A stretch of 64,000 bases of DNA from Chondrilla cf. caribensis (taxonomy: Eukaryota; Porifera; Demospongiae; Chondrillida; Chondrillidae): contig OZ026563.1 in the NCBI GenBank assembly GCA_964020155.1, forward strand, positions 3,127,440-3,191,439, read 5' to 3'. Position 1 is the stretch's first letter, and the number at the start of each line of letters is the position of its first letter. Both the position numbers and the translations under genes were made by a program. Of this stretch, positions 47,057 to 64,000 are shown one piece after another. A model generated the notes under the pieces. It was not told where the DNA came from. It worked only from the letters and a program-made list of their open reading frames with translations, and did no database searches.

Positions 47057-48585
47057 TGAAACGATTTAATCGACTACTCAAAATGGATGTAGTCTGCTGT
47101 ATGATTATTGTAGGATATTATTGCATACTACTGTGTGATTATTACAGTAAATATTGTGTGTGGCATCATTATTGATTATGATGTTATGAAATTTAACATT
47201 CAGACTATTATTAGTTGACACAATATTGTTTGAATATTGTGATATTGTACAACTATTATAATTATTTTGATTAGAAATAATCATAAAAAATTGTACTCTG
47301 TATATAGATATCAGATGCTTGCCACAGTCATGTGATAGAACAACGAGAACGCCTTAATTCGTAAATTTTATTTTTGTGGATGTTAGGCCAACCACGAAAT
47401 CCGCGAAAATTTCACGTTATACGGTATTTAGTGCATGAGTAAGACTTATGGGACTACGATTATAATATCGTGCAATTGGCTTTGAGTTAGTATGTATCCT
47501 GCAGCTGGTTAATTAGCATGCATAATATTATACCTCTTAATATAATATTGTTATACACTAATTCATGTGCACATGTGTACATGCACTATTTGAAACAGTA
47601 TGTTTATACCTCTGATAAGAGGTACAGATGTAATGTGTCCAATTCAAGGTATATCTATATACATACATAATATACATATTAATACTTACACTAAGCAAGT
47701 TTGACTGACAGTGTATAGTAATAATATAGCAATATAATACTGTATATATTAATTTTGCAGTCACCCTTGGATGGGTTTTGGTATATAGATAATTTTATAT
47801 GTACTTACTGCCTAACCAAGTGTCCAGTTACTGTGGTATATATATATACTTAGCATCCATATTTATACGTTTACAACATCAAACAAATTTCATCAGCAAC
47901 AGCTGATCAAATGCTAACTAGCTAGGGCTCCACACATTATACAATTACTGTATGAAGATGTTGTTTCTATGGCCATGGATATATATAATAATATAGCATC
48001 CGTTAGCATAGAAACAGTACCATTATGCAGCAATTTTATAATGTATAAAGCACTAGCAACAGTATGAAGTGTTAGCAACGGATGCTATAATGGTTAAGAC
48101 ATGGACACTCGGGTATTATGACATAAAATACACTCGCCCTCAGTATTTATATGTCATAATGCCCTTGTGCCCATGTCTTAACCACTAAATAGATAAGTAC
48201 TACATGTACGTTTTACAGTAATAATATACTATATGAATTATATATACAATGATTACATGATACTGTTGTTGTGTGCATGTTTATAATATAGAATCAATTA
48301 TGCGTCTCAATCTACAAAAGAATTAAAATAAAACCAATCAAATATATATAAGTATGAAATTAAAATGTATCTTGTGGCATGGGCCCATAATAATTACAGA
48401 ACATGATTTTATATACAATCATGTGTAATGGATGGGGAAAATGAAAAATAATGGTTTTAGTTAGCTGCGCATGGGACGGGAATATTATGCGAATATATCA
48501 GTAGGCATAATGTCATGTCGGATGACAGTCGATGATGATATTATAATGACATCAATAAAAAAACAGTTTGACAATATAAGTTAAA
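47057..48585. other. Intergenic, RPTP to the first SLC35-like gene
   Basis: AT-rich. Contains the partial CGTATAGCGGG-type MITE (47328-47430) and foldback copy 2 (47996-48187). No gene was seen. Confidence 0.6.
47996..48187. mobile_element. Foldback-type repeat, copy 2 (inverted relative to 31770-31993)
   Basis: ATAGCATCCGTTAGCATAGA ... GGATGCTATAATGGTTAAGA ... CATGTCTTAACC. Same parts as copy 1 in the opposite orientation. Confidence 0.7.
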
Positions 48586-50899
48586 ATGGCGTCCGCGAGT
48601 GTAATTCTGAAATACTTTATCGCATTCTTTGGTATTTTCCTTGTAGTCTCGACATGTAAGTATGTATCTTTTGTCCTCTTCTTCCATTTACATGTTCGTT
48701 CATTGTTTTTGTATGTCACTCGTGATCTTCGTACCGTTATAGGGGTCACCATGGCTGAAGTTGTCGGTGGCATTCCAAATCCTTACTTTACAGCGTATAT
48801 GGTCCACAGCTTCTATTCCATTTGCTATGTCATATGGATTGCTTGGAAGTTAGTTATTGATCGTTGTCATGTTGGCCACTAACTATCCTTTAGATCTCCT
48901 ACTACGAAGCTTTCGTTGCTGTGGCTATAAGTCTGTTTCAAGGTGTACATGTTCTTAGTTGCTGCGTTTATTCCTTTACGTAGAGTTTTCCCAGGAGGCT
49001 ATAAATGTAACAAAGCGCAAGATGGCAAGTTATCTTGGAAGTTAGTGTTCATGTATTATACTGGTCGGCATATTACATACGTTACCATACACTTGTACCT
49101 GTGTATAGGAGAGCTTTCATTGCCGGTGGTGTGTTGAATATTGTCTCATTTGTCGGTGGGTTGACTTGGTACCTATCATTACACAGTACAAGGTGGGCTG
49201 ATCTCTGCAGCAGCATTCCTTGTGCCTATGTCATCAGGTTTATCTCTCCTCCAGTGTCGCAGCCAACACAGCTATTTACATGTCCCTTCCGGCATTCATT
49301 TTTGTGTTTTCGGTACCAATTCTGAGAGAGCGTGTCACTCTGCTCAAAGTGCTGGCAGTTATCCTGCAAGTAAGCGGGGTATGTGTGGTTGCCATCAGTA
49401 AGGATCCCTGTGTAGGACTGTCTACCAACAGCTCGGCTGCAAACGCTAACTCCTCACTCATTTTGAGGAGTGGTAAGGAATCTGAGTGTCATACACTGAA
49501 TACTCCCCTTGGCTATGTGGTGAGTTGTAGAAATATTTGTCCCTTCAACTTCATATATCATATGTACTACTATAATCAACCAGTCACATATGGTTGTTGT
49601 TGAACCAATTTCTGCAGTTCTTGATCTTCAGTGTCATCACTTACGCACTCTTTGAAATTATATACAAGAAGTGTGCATCTTTCAAGGATGACCCAGCTGC
49701 TGTACCCAATAGTTTCAGGATGATTGGTCTCATGGGCATCCACTGCCTGGTGTATTGTTGGTGAGCCTATCAACAATAATTATTGGAATGTACCAATTCT
49801 TTGCATGTAGTTTTTACATATATCCTGGTCTACTGTACTTAGGCCCATAGTTTTGATTGTTCATTTTTCTGGAATACAACCATTTCAATGGCCAACTCTA
49901 TGTGAGTTTATTCGGATGATCTTTATATCTGTTCTTTCGCAATTACATCTTTACTCTCGATCTCTGTAGTGGAGTTCAAGTACATTCTGATGACGGCCAC
50001 TTTGGATATTGTACTGAATGTTTCTATAGTTGTTGTGATTTCTCTAACATCTCCACTATTTGCTGGGTGAGGGTCGAAGCACTTTATCACAAGGACTTGT
50101 AGCGTGTGTTTGACATATTCTGTGGGAGTATATACATTATTATGTACATATATCCATACATATAATTCATTTTCGTTTGTTTGTTTGTTCACAAACAATG
50201 TAGACAAATTCAGGTCTTGAGATGAGATTAAGTACATTTGACAGTGTAGATTTATATCTCATTTTTAATGTACTGTGTCTACTTTCTATAGCCTATTATT
50301 ACATCTTACTCAGTCCAATGCTAAGATTCGTCATATATGTAATTACAGGGAATTCTTGTTAATCCACCACCACTTTATCTGCCAAGCCTTGAATCCGTGA
50401 CAACTTCCATGTACTAATACAATGTACAAGTACTAATGAATAACCAGTCAATCCACCAAACTCATTAGTCCACCATAGTTTTTAAAAACGAATTGTGATG
50501 TGTTAATGGGAATTCACTGTATATGGAAACAAAAAATGGACCAGGTGTGATATGACTTCACATCTGTGCTTCCCTGGTGCTTTATGTAGAGTTGGACAGG
50601 TGCTGGTACTGCCTGTAGGTGTGATCACAGACTACATCATTCACCACTACACCTTGGTGTGGTACGGCTTCATTGGTGTCGCAGCTATTTTCATTGGATT
50701 CGTTGGCTTCAACGTGTCCCACTTTTGGGAAAAGAGGAGAGAGAGAAATGAATCAGTACCGCTACAAAGTGTGAACCAACCTGGAGAGGATGCATCAAAT
50801 GGAGTTGGGAATGTGTACAGTGATGAGGACACTCCACTATTGAAGCAGCGAACCAGGAAGACCATTGGAAAACAGATATTACTGAAGTATTTGATTTAG
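48586..50899 (+). CDS. SLC35F-like drug/metabolite-type membrane transporter, copy A
   Basis: Nine exons: 48586-48655, 48743-48848, 48984-49040, 49109-49192, 49255-49519, 49618-49760, 49843-49901, 49970-50066 and 50590-50899; 396 residues, all phases consistent. About ten hydrophobic segments are expected. Recognisable parts are VVGGIPNPYFTAYMVHSFYS after the first helix, NTAIYMSLPAFIFVFSVPIL with RERVTLLKVLAVILQVSG (the helix 4-5 region typical of EamA/SLC35F proteins), LDIVLNVSIVVVISLTSPL, and a hydrophilic C-terminal tail with EDTPLLKQRT. The loop between the halves is acidic and Ser-rich. Substrate unknown; SLC35F members have been linked to thiamine or nucleotide-sugar-like cargo, but nothing here decides it. 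Tandem duplicate of copy B. Confidence 0.8.
50345..50521. mobile_element. GTGAAT-type MITE in the last intron of SLC35-like copy A
   Basis: ACAGGGAATTCTTGTTAATC at the left and TAATGGGAATTCACTGTA at the right. Same family as 10985-11170. It is not seen at the matching place in copy B's last intron, which has only a partial, reversed relative at 53602-53680. Confidence 0.7.
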
Positions 50900-51501
50900 T
50901 TAATATGATTCTTTGCAGTTAAAATAATACAACAGTAATGTTTATGTAATCGGAAATATGAGCATATCTTGAAATTGTATTAGTTATATTTATAATATTA
51001 TGTACTTTCAGAGTACTACATGTATATATTATTATTGTATTCCTAATGTGTTCTTTTTAAATTGGAACATAAATTCTAATATGCTAATTTAATTGTATTT
51101 AATGATAAGAATTGATAAGGAATTGTACCCAATTTCATAAGTAGGCGTGCATTACATTTCAGTATAGCCAGACCTGTGCAGTAATCACCTGGCCAATTAT
51201 CGGTCACATAGGCCATGCATACGAGCCTGATAAGTGGCTATCAATGCCATTTTAATTCAACGAAAACACCAACACCAATTCTAACTGTAATCCTTACGAA
51301 GATAGAAGGCTTCTGACATGATACTGTGAACACATACATGGAAGACTCAGGCATATATTCATACTTACGCAAAGCAAATGATGTTGTGTCTATGGGTAGA
51401 CTATTGTGTACAGTACATTTTATTGTGTTACCAACAAACAGTATAGCTACGTATACTCAACACCATCATTACTGAGCACATTTCAATAGCGGGCAGGAAA
51501 A
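50900..51501. other. Spacer between the two SLC35-like genes
   Basis: AT-rich, with no ORF or terminal repeats recognised. It must hold the 3' end of copy A and the promoter of copy B. Confidence 0.5.
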
Positions 51502-54500
51502 ATGGCGTCGGCAAATACACTCCTAAGATACTTCATCGCATTCTTTGGTATTTTTCTTGTAGTCTCGACATGTAAGTGCATCATTGTTCACTACTTTAAG
51601 ATTCTTGTTCGTTCATTGCTTTGGCGTATCACATGTGATCTTCGTACCGTTTTAGGGGTCACCATGGCTGAGTTTATCGGTAGCATACCCAATCCTTACT
51701 TCACAGCGTATATGGTCCACAGCTTCTATTCCCTCAGCTATGTCGTATGGATTGCTTGGAAGTTAGTTATTGATCGTTATCATGTTAGTCGCTAACTATA
51801 CCTTCTAGGTCTCTTACTACGTATCGTAGCTCTGCCGGTCTCTTGCGACGCTGCATCATTTGATCAGACTAAGGGTGTATCTGTTCTTAGTTGCTGCATT
51901 TGTTCCATTATATGTAGAGTTTTCCCAGGAGGCTATCAATGTAACAAAGCGCAAGATGGCAAGTTATCTTGGAAGTAGGTGTTTGCTCGAGGTCTTGTAA
52001 TGGTCTTGCTTAGTCAGACCAGTCTGTGTATCACTGGCCAGACCCATACCCTTCGTGAAAAACATTATGCTCTTTTTAAGCCGGGAAATTCGAAATCTAG
52101 AAACGGTTTGGGTCTGAGCATTTAATGCAATTTTCAAGAATGTAATATCTGTGTTCTGAAACATATTAGACAATGTATTTAACTATTTCCATAAATGTGC
52201 GTGTATCAGAATTGTCTTTTGGAGCCTGTGAACAAAAGGACTTTCTCCGCAAGATCAGTGTCCACTTTTTCACCTTCTTACTTGTGATATGCTTGTACCT
52301 GTGTGTAGGAGAGGGCTCGTTGTCAGTGGCGTGATGAATACTTTTTCATTGAGTAGTGGGGTCATGTGGTACTTATCTTTGCATAATACAAGGTGAATTG
52401 ACGTATACATCAGGATATTTACCGTGCAGTATTATATGACGAAGGTTTAATTATCTCTCTTTCAGTGTTGCAAACAACACAGCTATTAACATGTCCCTCC
52501 CAGCATTCATTTTTGTGTTTTCGGTCCCAATTCTGAGGGAGCGTGTCACTCTGCTCAAAGTGCTGGCAGTTATCCTGCAAGTGAGCGGGGTATGTGTGGT
52601 TGCCGTCAGTAAGGATCCCTGTGTAGGACTGTCTACCAACAGCTCTGCTGCAAACGCTAACTCCTCACTTATTTTGAGGAGTGGTAAGGAATCTGAGTGT
52701 CATACACTGAACACTCCCCTTGGCTATGTGGTGAGTTGTAGAAATATTTGCAATTATCCATTCAACTTCATATATCATATTGTGCTACTAATCAGCCAGT
52801 CACATATGGTTATTGTTGAACCAATTTCTGCAGTTTCTGATCTTCAGTGTCATCACTTACGCACTCTTTGAAATTATATACAAGAAGTGTGCATCTTTCA
52901 AGGATGACCCAGCTGCTGTACCCAATAGTTTCAGGATGATTGGTCTCATGGGCATCCACTGCCTGGTGTATTGTTGGTGAGCCTATCGTGTACTTGTGAC
53001 AGAAATGAATAAAGTGTCCTGAATACGTGTACACTTTTTAACGTATATTATGCCTTTTGACTTCATAATACATATTATGCAGACCTTTATTTCCAACTGT
53101 ACACATGTGTATACTGTATATTTAAGTATGTTATCATAGATTTAGTACTACTATCCTTAGGCCTATAGTTTTGATTGTTCACTATTCTGGAATACAACCT
53201 TTTCAATGGCCGACTCTATGTGAGTTTATCAGGAAGTTTTCCATATCTGTCCTTCCACTATTGAGCAATGACTCCCAATCTCTGTAGTGGAGTTCAAGTA
53301 CATTATGATGACGGCCGCTTTGGACATGGTACTGAACGTTTCTATAGTTGTTGTGATTTCTCTAACATCCCCACTATTTGCTGGGTGAGGGTTGAAGCAC
53401 TTTATGACATAATGCATCAGATCCTGCATCCATTGCCAGAACATAAGCCCACTTGCTGGGACCTTTCAGCTACAATATTATATATACTACAAACTTGCTA
53501 AATATGAACAGTGAATTTCGATTGTTCCCCCTCAATTCGTTTTTAGAAAATATTGTTTATTGATGAGTTTTGCAACTGGCTATTTGTTGTTACTTGTATA
53601 ATATTGGTGCTGGGAAACTGTGGAGGATAAAAAGGTTTGTTGGATAAAGCAGTGGCGGATAAACGGTAATTCACTGTACATGTTAAACATACACTACATA
53701 CTACATCCTTAGTTCATGTACATTGTGTCCACCAGTTCTGATAGTAAGTATGTACATCTGCATGAATCGATGAGAAATTACTAAACTAGTTGGACAGTGT
53801 ATACACTGGAACCTCTCTATTAAGGACACTTTGGGACCTTAATTTTAGTCCTTATTACAGAGGTTTCCTCAATTCAGAGGTCATTTTATACACTACAGTA
53901 CTACACTGGGACACAGAATGGTGTCCTTATTACAGAGGTTTCCACATTTCAGAGGTTTGTAATAGAGATGCCCCACTGTACTTCACTTCAACTTAGCCTG
54001 GGATATAAATGTATGCAATAAATGCACCTAGTTATGTACTTACATTATCTCATCTATTATCATTTTGTAATGTGTGTACAGTACATACATATTACTCCAT
54101 TACTGTATTATCCTCACCCAGTTGCCAGGTTATCGTGAATAGTATTATTTAAAACAAGAACTCAATATGGTGTGATATGAGTGCACATCTGTGCTTCCCT
54201 GGTGCTTTATGTAGAGTTGGACAGGTGCTGGTACTGCCTGTAGGTGTGATCACAGACTACATCATTCACCACTACACCTTGGTGTGGTACGGCTTCATTG
54301 GTGTCTGCGCTATTTTCATTGGATTCGTTGGCTTCAACGTGTCCCACTTTTGGGAAAAGAGAAGAGAGAGAAATGAAGCAGTACCGCTGCAAAGCGTGAA
54401 CCAACCTGGAGAGGATGCATCAAATGGAGTTGGAAATGTGTACAGTGATGAGGACACTCCACTATTGAAGCAGCGAACCATTAGAACTGTTGGTAAACAG

Positions 54501-54524
54501 ATATTATTGAAATATTTAATTTAA
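51502..54524 (+). CDS. SLC35F-like drug/metabolite-type membrane transporter, copy B
   Basis: Nine exons: 51502-51571, 51656-51761, 51918-51974, 52309-52392, 52466-52730, 52834-52976, 53161-53219, 53288-53384 and 54215-54524. Every exon has the same length as in copy A (70, 106, 57, 84, 265, 143, 59, 97 and 310 bp), giving 396 residues. Exons 5, 6 and 9 and parts of the introns around exon 6 are nearly identical to copy A. Exon 4 differs most (for example SGVMNTFSLSSGVMWYLSL against AGGVLNIVSFVGGLTWYLSL), so the half-length membrane helix there may differ in function. No frame breaks were seen, so both copies look usable. A recent tandem duplication, with possible gene conversion over the later exons, is the simplest reading. 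Confidence 0.8.
53602..53680. mobile_element. Partial, reversed GTGAAT-type MITE
   Basis: Ends GGCGGATAAACGGTAATTCA and CTGT, the reverse complement of the family's left end. Confidence 0.6.
53797..53990. repeat. Dispersed repeat (CTCTCTATTAAGGACACTTT type), copy 1
   Basis: Contains two internal copies of TCCTTATTACAGAGGTTTCC. A reverse-orientation relative lies at 61228-61420 in QTRT2 intron 1. Function and ends unclear. Confidence 0.7.
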
Positions 54525-55579
54525 TAATGATAATGAATTGCATTTAATGTGATACAGGATTCATGTCAATTCTCTGGTATGTCTATCATGTTTTTTTATT
54601 CATATGTGATTATAATTATATTGAATCTTGAGGTACCCTATGTATATTTTTGTCATTTTTAATTTAATTGTGGTTATTATAATGATCAAGATTGAAGAGA
54701 GATTGTACCCAATTACTAGGTTGAACCAAAGATTATACAAATCATTGCTTTAATATGCAGTGCTATTTGTAGTTATATTATCACACTAAACATTGATCGA
54801 GATTGAACACTGCATTTATATTATGCATATTCATATTCAATTGAGTGTTATAATACTATTATACATCAATTACATGCACATTTATCATCGAATTTACATG
54901 TAATCTCTCTGTATATTACCTGGGGACAGATACTTCAGCGAATCATTATGGCAAAGAAATTATTATTACTATAATTAGGTGAATGTGTCTGTTAAACCTA
55001 TTCACATAATACAGTTGTCCATTTGCACGCTATTGCAACTTCCGTAGTATACCTCATGCCTGAACAAAGGGCAGATCCCATGTCTCATCAGGACGTACTT
55101 GTCAGTGCACAGTGGTTGACCTGGCGAATGTGCACGTACAGCAACTATAGGCACTAAGATCTAAATGTAATTAGTGAAGTCATGCATGTTGTGCAGTGCG
55201 GTATGTACTAAGTGTGTTATTTTGTATGTAGTCTACATTGGTGCATGTAACATAGGGGAGAGGTCCCATGCACTGTGTTGGTAATAGATGCTATCAATAA
55301 TTGCTAAAACCAGTTGCGCGTTAGTATATTAGTGGAAACGTGAAAATACTCTCTCACTGTAATAATTATTTTAAATAGTGATTCAATTGATATGTAATAC
55401 CAATTGATTACAATAACCAATATACATAAAAACAGACACTATACAACCACACACAGTACACCAACGTCCAATAGTTTACACACGAAATACAAACTTAGAA
55501 GTTTCCTGAAGAATCCATGAGGATAAAACCATTCACAACAGATTGTGGGAAGGGGCATCTCAAAAGAAAATAAAAAAAA
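54525..55579. other. Convergent intergenic region
   Basis: Between SLC35-like copy B (+) and the intronless gene (-). AT-rich; nothing recognised. Confidence 0.55.
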
Positions 55580-56443
55580 CTATAGCGACCTCGACAGAGC
55601 AGGGTCAAGAAAGTTTGTACCAAATGAAGGTTCACTAAGTCTGTGAACATCTTGGGAGTTTCCATTTTGTATGAGATTAGCCGACATATATGAAAGGTTG
55701 GGCAGTTGTAGGAATTGGGATTTCTCCTGTCGTTGAGTGATGGGTTGAGACTCAGGACTGAGCCACCTGTTGAAGTTTGGCGGGTATTGGGTGAACTGGT
55801 CACCAAAGTCCCCTGGCAGAACCGACATCTGACAGGACTTCTTCCCCTTCATTTCGCAGTCCATGCTGTCCATTCCTCCGCACTCCTCTACAGGAACTGA
55901 ACACTTGTCAGTGTGCTTTCGTTTTGAAAAGGATCGCCTTCTTGTCTTCTCTCCATCACCTGAACAATTGTATGAAAACGACTGAGACAATGGCTTGTGT
56001 CTCGGAGGTGACTCAGAATGTCTACCATCTAAGCCAGGATGCCATGAATGGGGAAATTGACCAACGGAATTACAATCTCCAAATCCATTTGGGATCGGAT
56101 AACTGGTTGTAGTGCTCGCGAGTGGGATATGCGTAGAAGTACACAATCCATCAGAAACGTCCATGGAATAAGGCTCGTCCTCGCATTCTCCGTTGGCCAC
56201 GCTGGAACACGAACTGTTTGAGAACGAACCGCTGAATTCGGCGAATGATTCTTTCTGTTCCGGCACCTCGATGTCTGGTATGAGGGGAAAGTTGGCGTTG
56301 CTCCTCATTTTCAGTTCCTCCCACAGCTGGTCGGGGAGAACGGATTCGATGTTTCTGACTGGGATCTCGGGGCTTGGCGGCGGGGCAATGGGGTTGAATT
56401 CGTCCGCGTTCCAGATACCACTATCTACTTGTGGGACTGCCAT
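55580..56443 (-). CDS. Unknown intronless protein, 287 residues
   Basis: One uninterrupted ORF from MAVPQVDSGIWNADEFNP to a stop after ALSRSL. It is less AT-rich than its surroundings and has no frame breaks. The N-terminal 80 residues include a Pro-rich patch (PIAPPPSPEIP) and an amphipathic stretch (PDQLWEELKMRSNANFP). The middle is Ser-rich and acidic. A basic cluster (KTRRRSFSKRKH, around residue 170) could be a nuclear localisation signal. The C-terminal 60 residues hold NFNRWLSPESQPITQRQEKS. No membrane segment, signal peptide or enzyme motif. Likely a nuclear regulatory or adaptor protein with disordered regions, by inference only; no family recognised. It is transcribed in the same direction as QTRT2 and lies 560 bp downstream of it. 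Confidence 0.7.
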   Translation of the reverse strand: MAVPQVDSGIWNADEFNPIAPPPSPEIPVRNIESVLPDQLWEELKMRSNANFPLIPDIEVPEQKESFAEFSGSFSNSSCSSVANGECEDEPYSMDVSDGLCTSTHIPLASTTTSYPIPNGFGDCNSVGQFPHSWHPGLDGRHSESPPRHKPLSQSFSYNCSGDGEKTRRRSFSKRKHTDKCSVPVEECGGMDSMDCEMKGKKSCQMSVLPGDFGDQFTQYPPNFNRWLSPESQPITQRQEKSQFLQLPNLSYMSANLIQNGNSQDVHRLSEPSFGTNFLDPALSRSL

Positions 56444-57004
56444 CTTCGGGGGAGAGTTGTTACCACGACTAATCGAATAAATCTACCAAATGAAATGAAA
56501 GATGTACAGTAGCTAGGACCGTAACATAACATAGAAGTAAAGATTACACGAACACTTAATAGAACCACATATATCGAGTTCGTATCACATGGACTTCTGG
56601 ACAAGTGAAACAAAGACTCTGTATTGCAACAGTAGACTGTAATATCCGTACCGCACGATAAAGGGATATTACTAGTGTGAGGTACTTGAGAACAGAGAAA
56701 CTTGGCCTGGTACTACCAAATGACGGCATTAATAACTCAAACTCACCAATATCGTTACTTTCACTATTCAATCTAGAATACGAGCCAAAGAATAATTTCT
56801 AACTAGACTAAATCTCCATAATCACGACTATCAGTCTTTAAACGCAACAGTAAAGGTCACCCATCCGTCCATTTTATTTTTATCACGTGAGCTCATTATG
56901 AACTAGCCTTGCGGTCTATTGACCTCTACAGATATGCAAACGTTGCGAGTGACCTATACCGTCTGGTCGGCCAGATCTAAAGGTCTGTGTAAATTAATGA
57001 ACAC
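56444..57004. other. Upstream region of the intronless gene / 3' flank of QTRT2
   Basis: No ORF of coding character. Holds a GTCTGGTCGGCCAGATCT palindromic stretch (about 56961-56978) reminiscent of the ends of the nested element at 25941. The promoter of the gene at 55580-56443 should lie here. Confidence 0.45.
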
Positions 57005-63405
<6,401 letters not shown>

Positions 63406-63544
63406 TGTCTGTACAGTAGTTATAACTCCATAATTAGTCGCCTATTCAACTCAGGCGAATGATTCGTCGGCCATTTTGTAATCTATTACGCAATAACCCA
63501 CGTTCATTGGTTTATTGGATGTGCTAAACGAGTGATGTAGCATA
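63406..63544. promoter_or_regulatory. Shared upstream region, QTRT2 (-) and NELF-E-like gene (+)
   Basis: 139 bp separate two divergent start codons. It contains GGCCATTTTG and ATTGGTT (a CCAAT box on the reverse strand reads AACCAAT). Bidirectional promoter by position; inference. Confidence 0.5.
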
Positions 63545-63619
63545 ATGGTGAGATTTCCAGCGAATTTGACAGAAGAAGAAAAGAACCTGAAGAAAAAATA
63601 TCACAAATTGAGAGAGAAG
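63545..63619 (+). CDS. nelfe: First coding exon of a NELF-E-like gene (partial)
   Basis: ATG opens MVRFPANLTEEEKNLKKKY, then HKLREK, 25 codons before a possible donor AAG/GTTCCT at 63620. NELF-E proteins begin with a hydrophobic patch, a Gly/Asn-Leu-T/S-EEE turn and then a Lys-rich helix of just this kind; the subunit is the RNA-binding part of the negative elongation factor that pauses RNA polymerase II. The exon is short and the donor is not a strong match, so the call rests on N-terminal resemblance and on a position expected for a first exon. The rest would lie beyond 64000. Confidence 0.5.
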
Positions 63620-64000
63620 GTTCCTTTTGAATCGGGGTTCCCGGTTGACTGTTTTTCCTCCATTTAATTATGCCTCAGATCGAAAGATCAAATGATTGTG
63701 TTTGAATGCAGGTTGACAAAGATTTTGGAGGGTAACTTCGCACTTGTCCGGAGAGAATTTTACTAATTGCATTTGATTTCCGTTCATATAACGCCTTATA
63801 TATCAATTCCTATGAATGATCTGTGATGCACCAAATAGATTCTCAATACACAGACAGGACAAGTGGTATGATTCATGTATAGGCTACTTGTGAATTGATA
63901 CCTGATAGGACTAATGGGGTGATACACGTGTAGACTATGTATTCATCCAATGTTTCTGGCATAGTTTCAAATACTGTGTTATCCATTGTCCAGCTCTGCA
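63620..64000. other. Intron or flank of the NELF-E-like gene
   Basis: No further exon was recognised. GCAG/GTTGAC at about 63711 is a possible acceptor, but the following frame does not continue like NELF-E. Confidence 0.35.

Noticed and set aside
48895..48983. Extra exon in SLC35-like copy A between exons 2 and 3
   Set aside because: A frame near 48895 resembles a helix, but the corresponding frame in copy B has a stop, and exons 2 and 3 join in phase without it in both copies.

Overview
The window is animal nuclear DNA. It is AT-rich, all but one of its genes have many introns with GT-AG boundaries, and it is full of short transposons, CA/GT microsatellites and inverted repeats. The gene content (an Ig/FN3 receptor tyrosine phosphatase, COQ2, QTRT2, NELF-E, SLC35-type transporters) is metazoan. 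The near-identical threonine/serine-rich FN3 exons and the mixture of mobile elements suggest an early-branching animal, most likely a demosponge; that placement is inference. No prokaryotic or viral genome segment and no CRISPR array is present.

Layout, left to right. 1-2.7 kb holds broken mobile elements (a Merlin/IS1595-like transposase fragment and a DIRS/Ngaro-like retroelement, both on the minus strand). 3.4-10.0 kb (+) is a single-pass Ig/FN3 receptor with a short tyrosine-containing tail. 11.5-14.3 kb (-) is a complete six-exon COQ2. 14.6-47.1 kb (+) is a receptor-type protein tyrosine phosphatase. I could assemble 34 exons that stay in frame from a signal-peptide exon to the stop (about 2090 codons): two Ig-like exons, 13 FN3 exons, a membrane exon and two phosphatase domains. 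Its 9-kb first intron holds a small antisense two-exon ORF and many decayed transposons. 48.6-54.5 kb (+) is a tandem pair of nine-exon SLC35/DMT-like transporter genes with identical exon lengths. 55.6-56.4 kb (-) is an intronless gene I do not recognise. 57.0-63.4 kb (-) is a complete ten-exon QTRT2. 63.5 kb (+) is the first exon of a NELF-E-like gene that leaves the window.

The receptor at 3.4-10 kb and the ectodomain of the phosphatase are paralogues, down to exon lengths and intron sequence. One FN3 exon of the smaller gene carries an in-frame stop. Two gene pairs are head-to-head with short shared upstream regions (COQ2/RPTP, 309 bp; QTRT2/NELF-E, 139 bp). COQ2 makes the ubiquinone precursor in mitochondria, QTRT2 is the accessory subunit of the tRNA queuine enzyme, and NELF-E acts in RNA polymerase II pausing. 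They are neighbours without an obvious shared pathway.

I saw no clearly new defence or mobile system. The observations most worth following are the split of one Ig/FN3 ectodomain between a phosphatase receptor and a short-tail receptor, its alternating A/B FN3 exon array, an FN3 exon rebuilt across an intron junction, a TTAA-flanked element carrying a decayed P2RX7_C-type gene, the unknown antisense ORF, and several short transposon families. Exon boundaries were read by eye from splice motifs and reading frame and have not been checked against transcripts.
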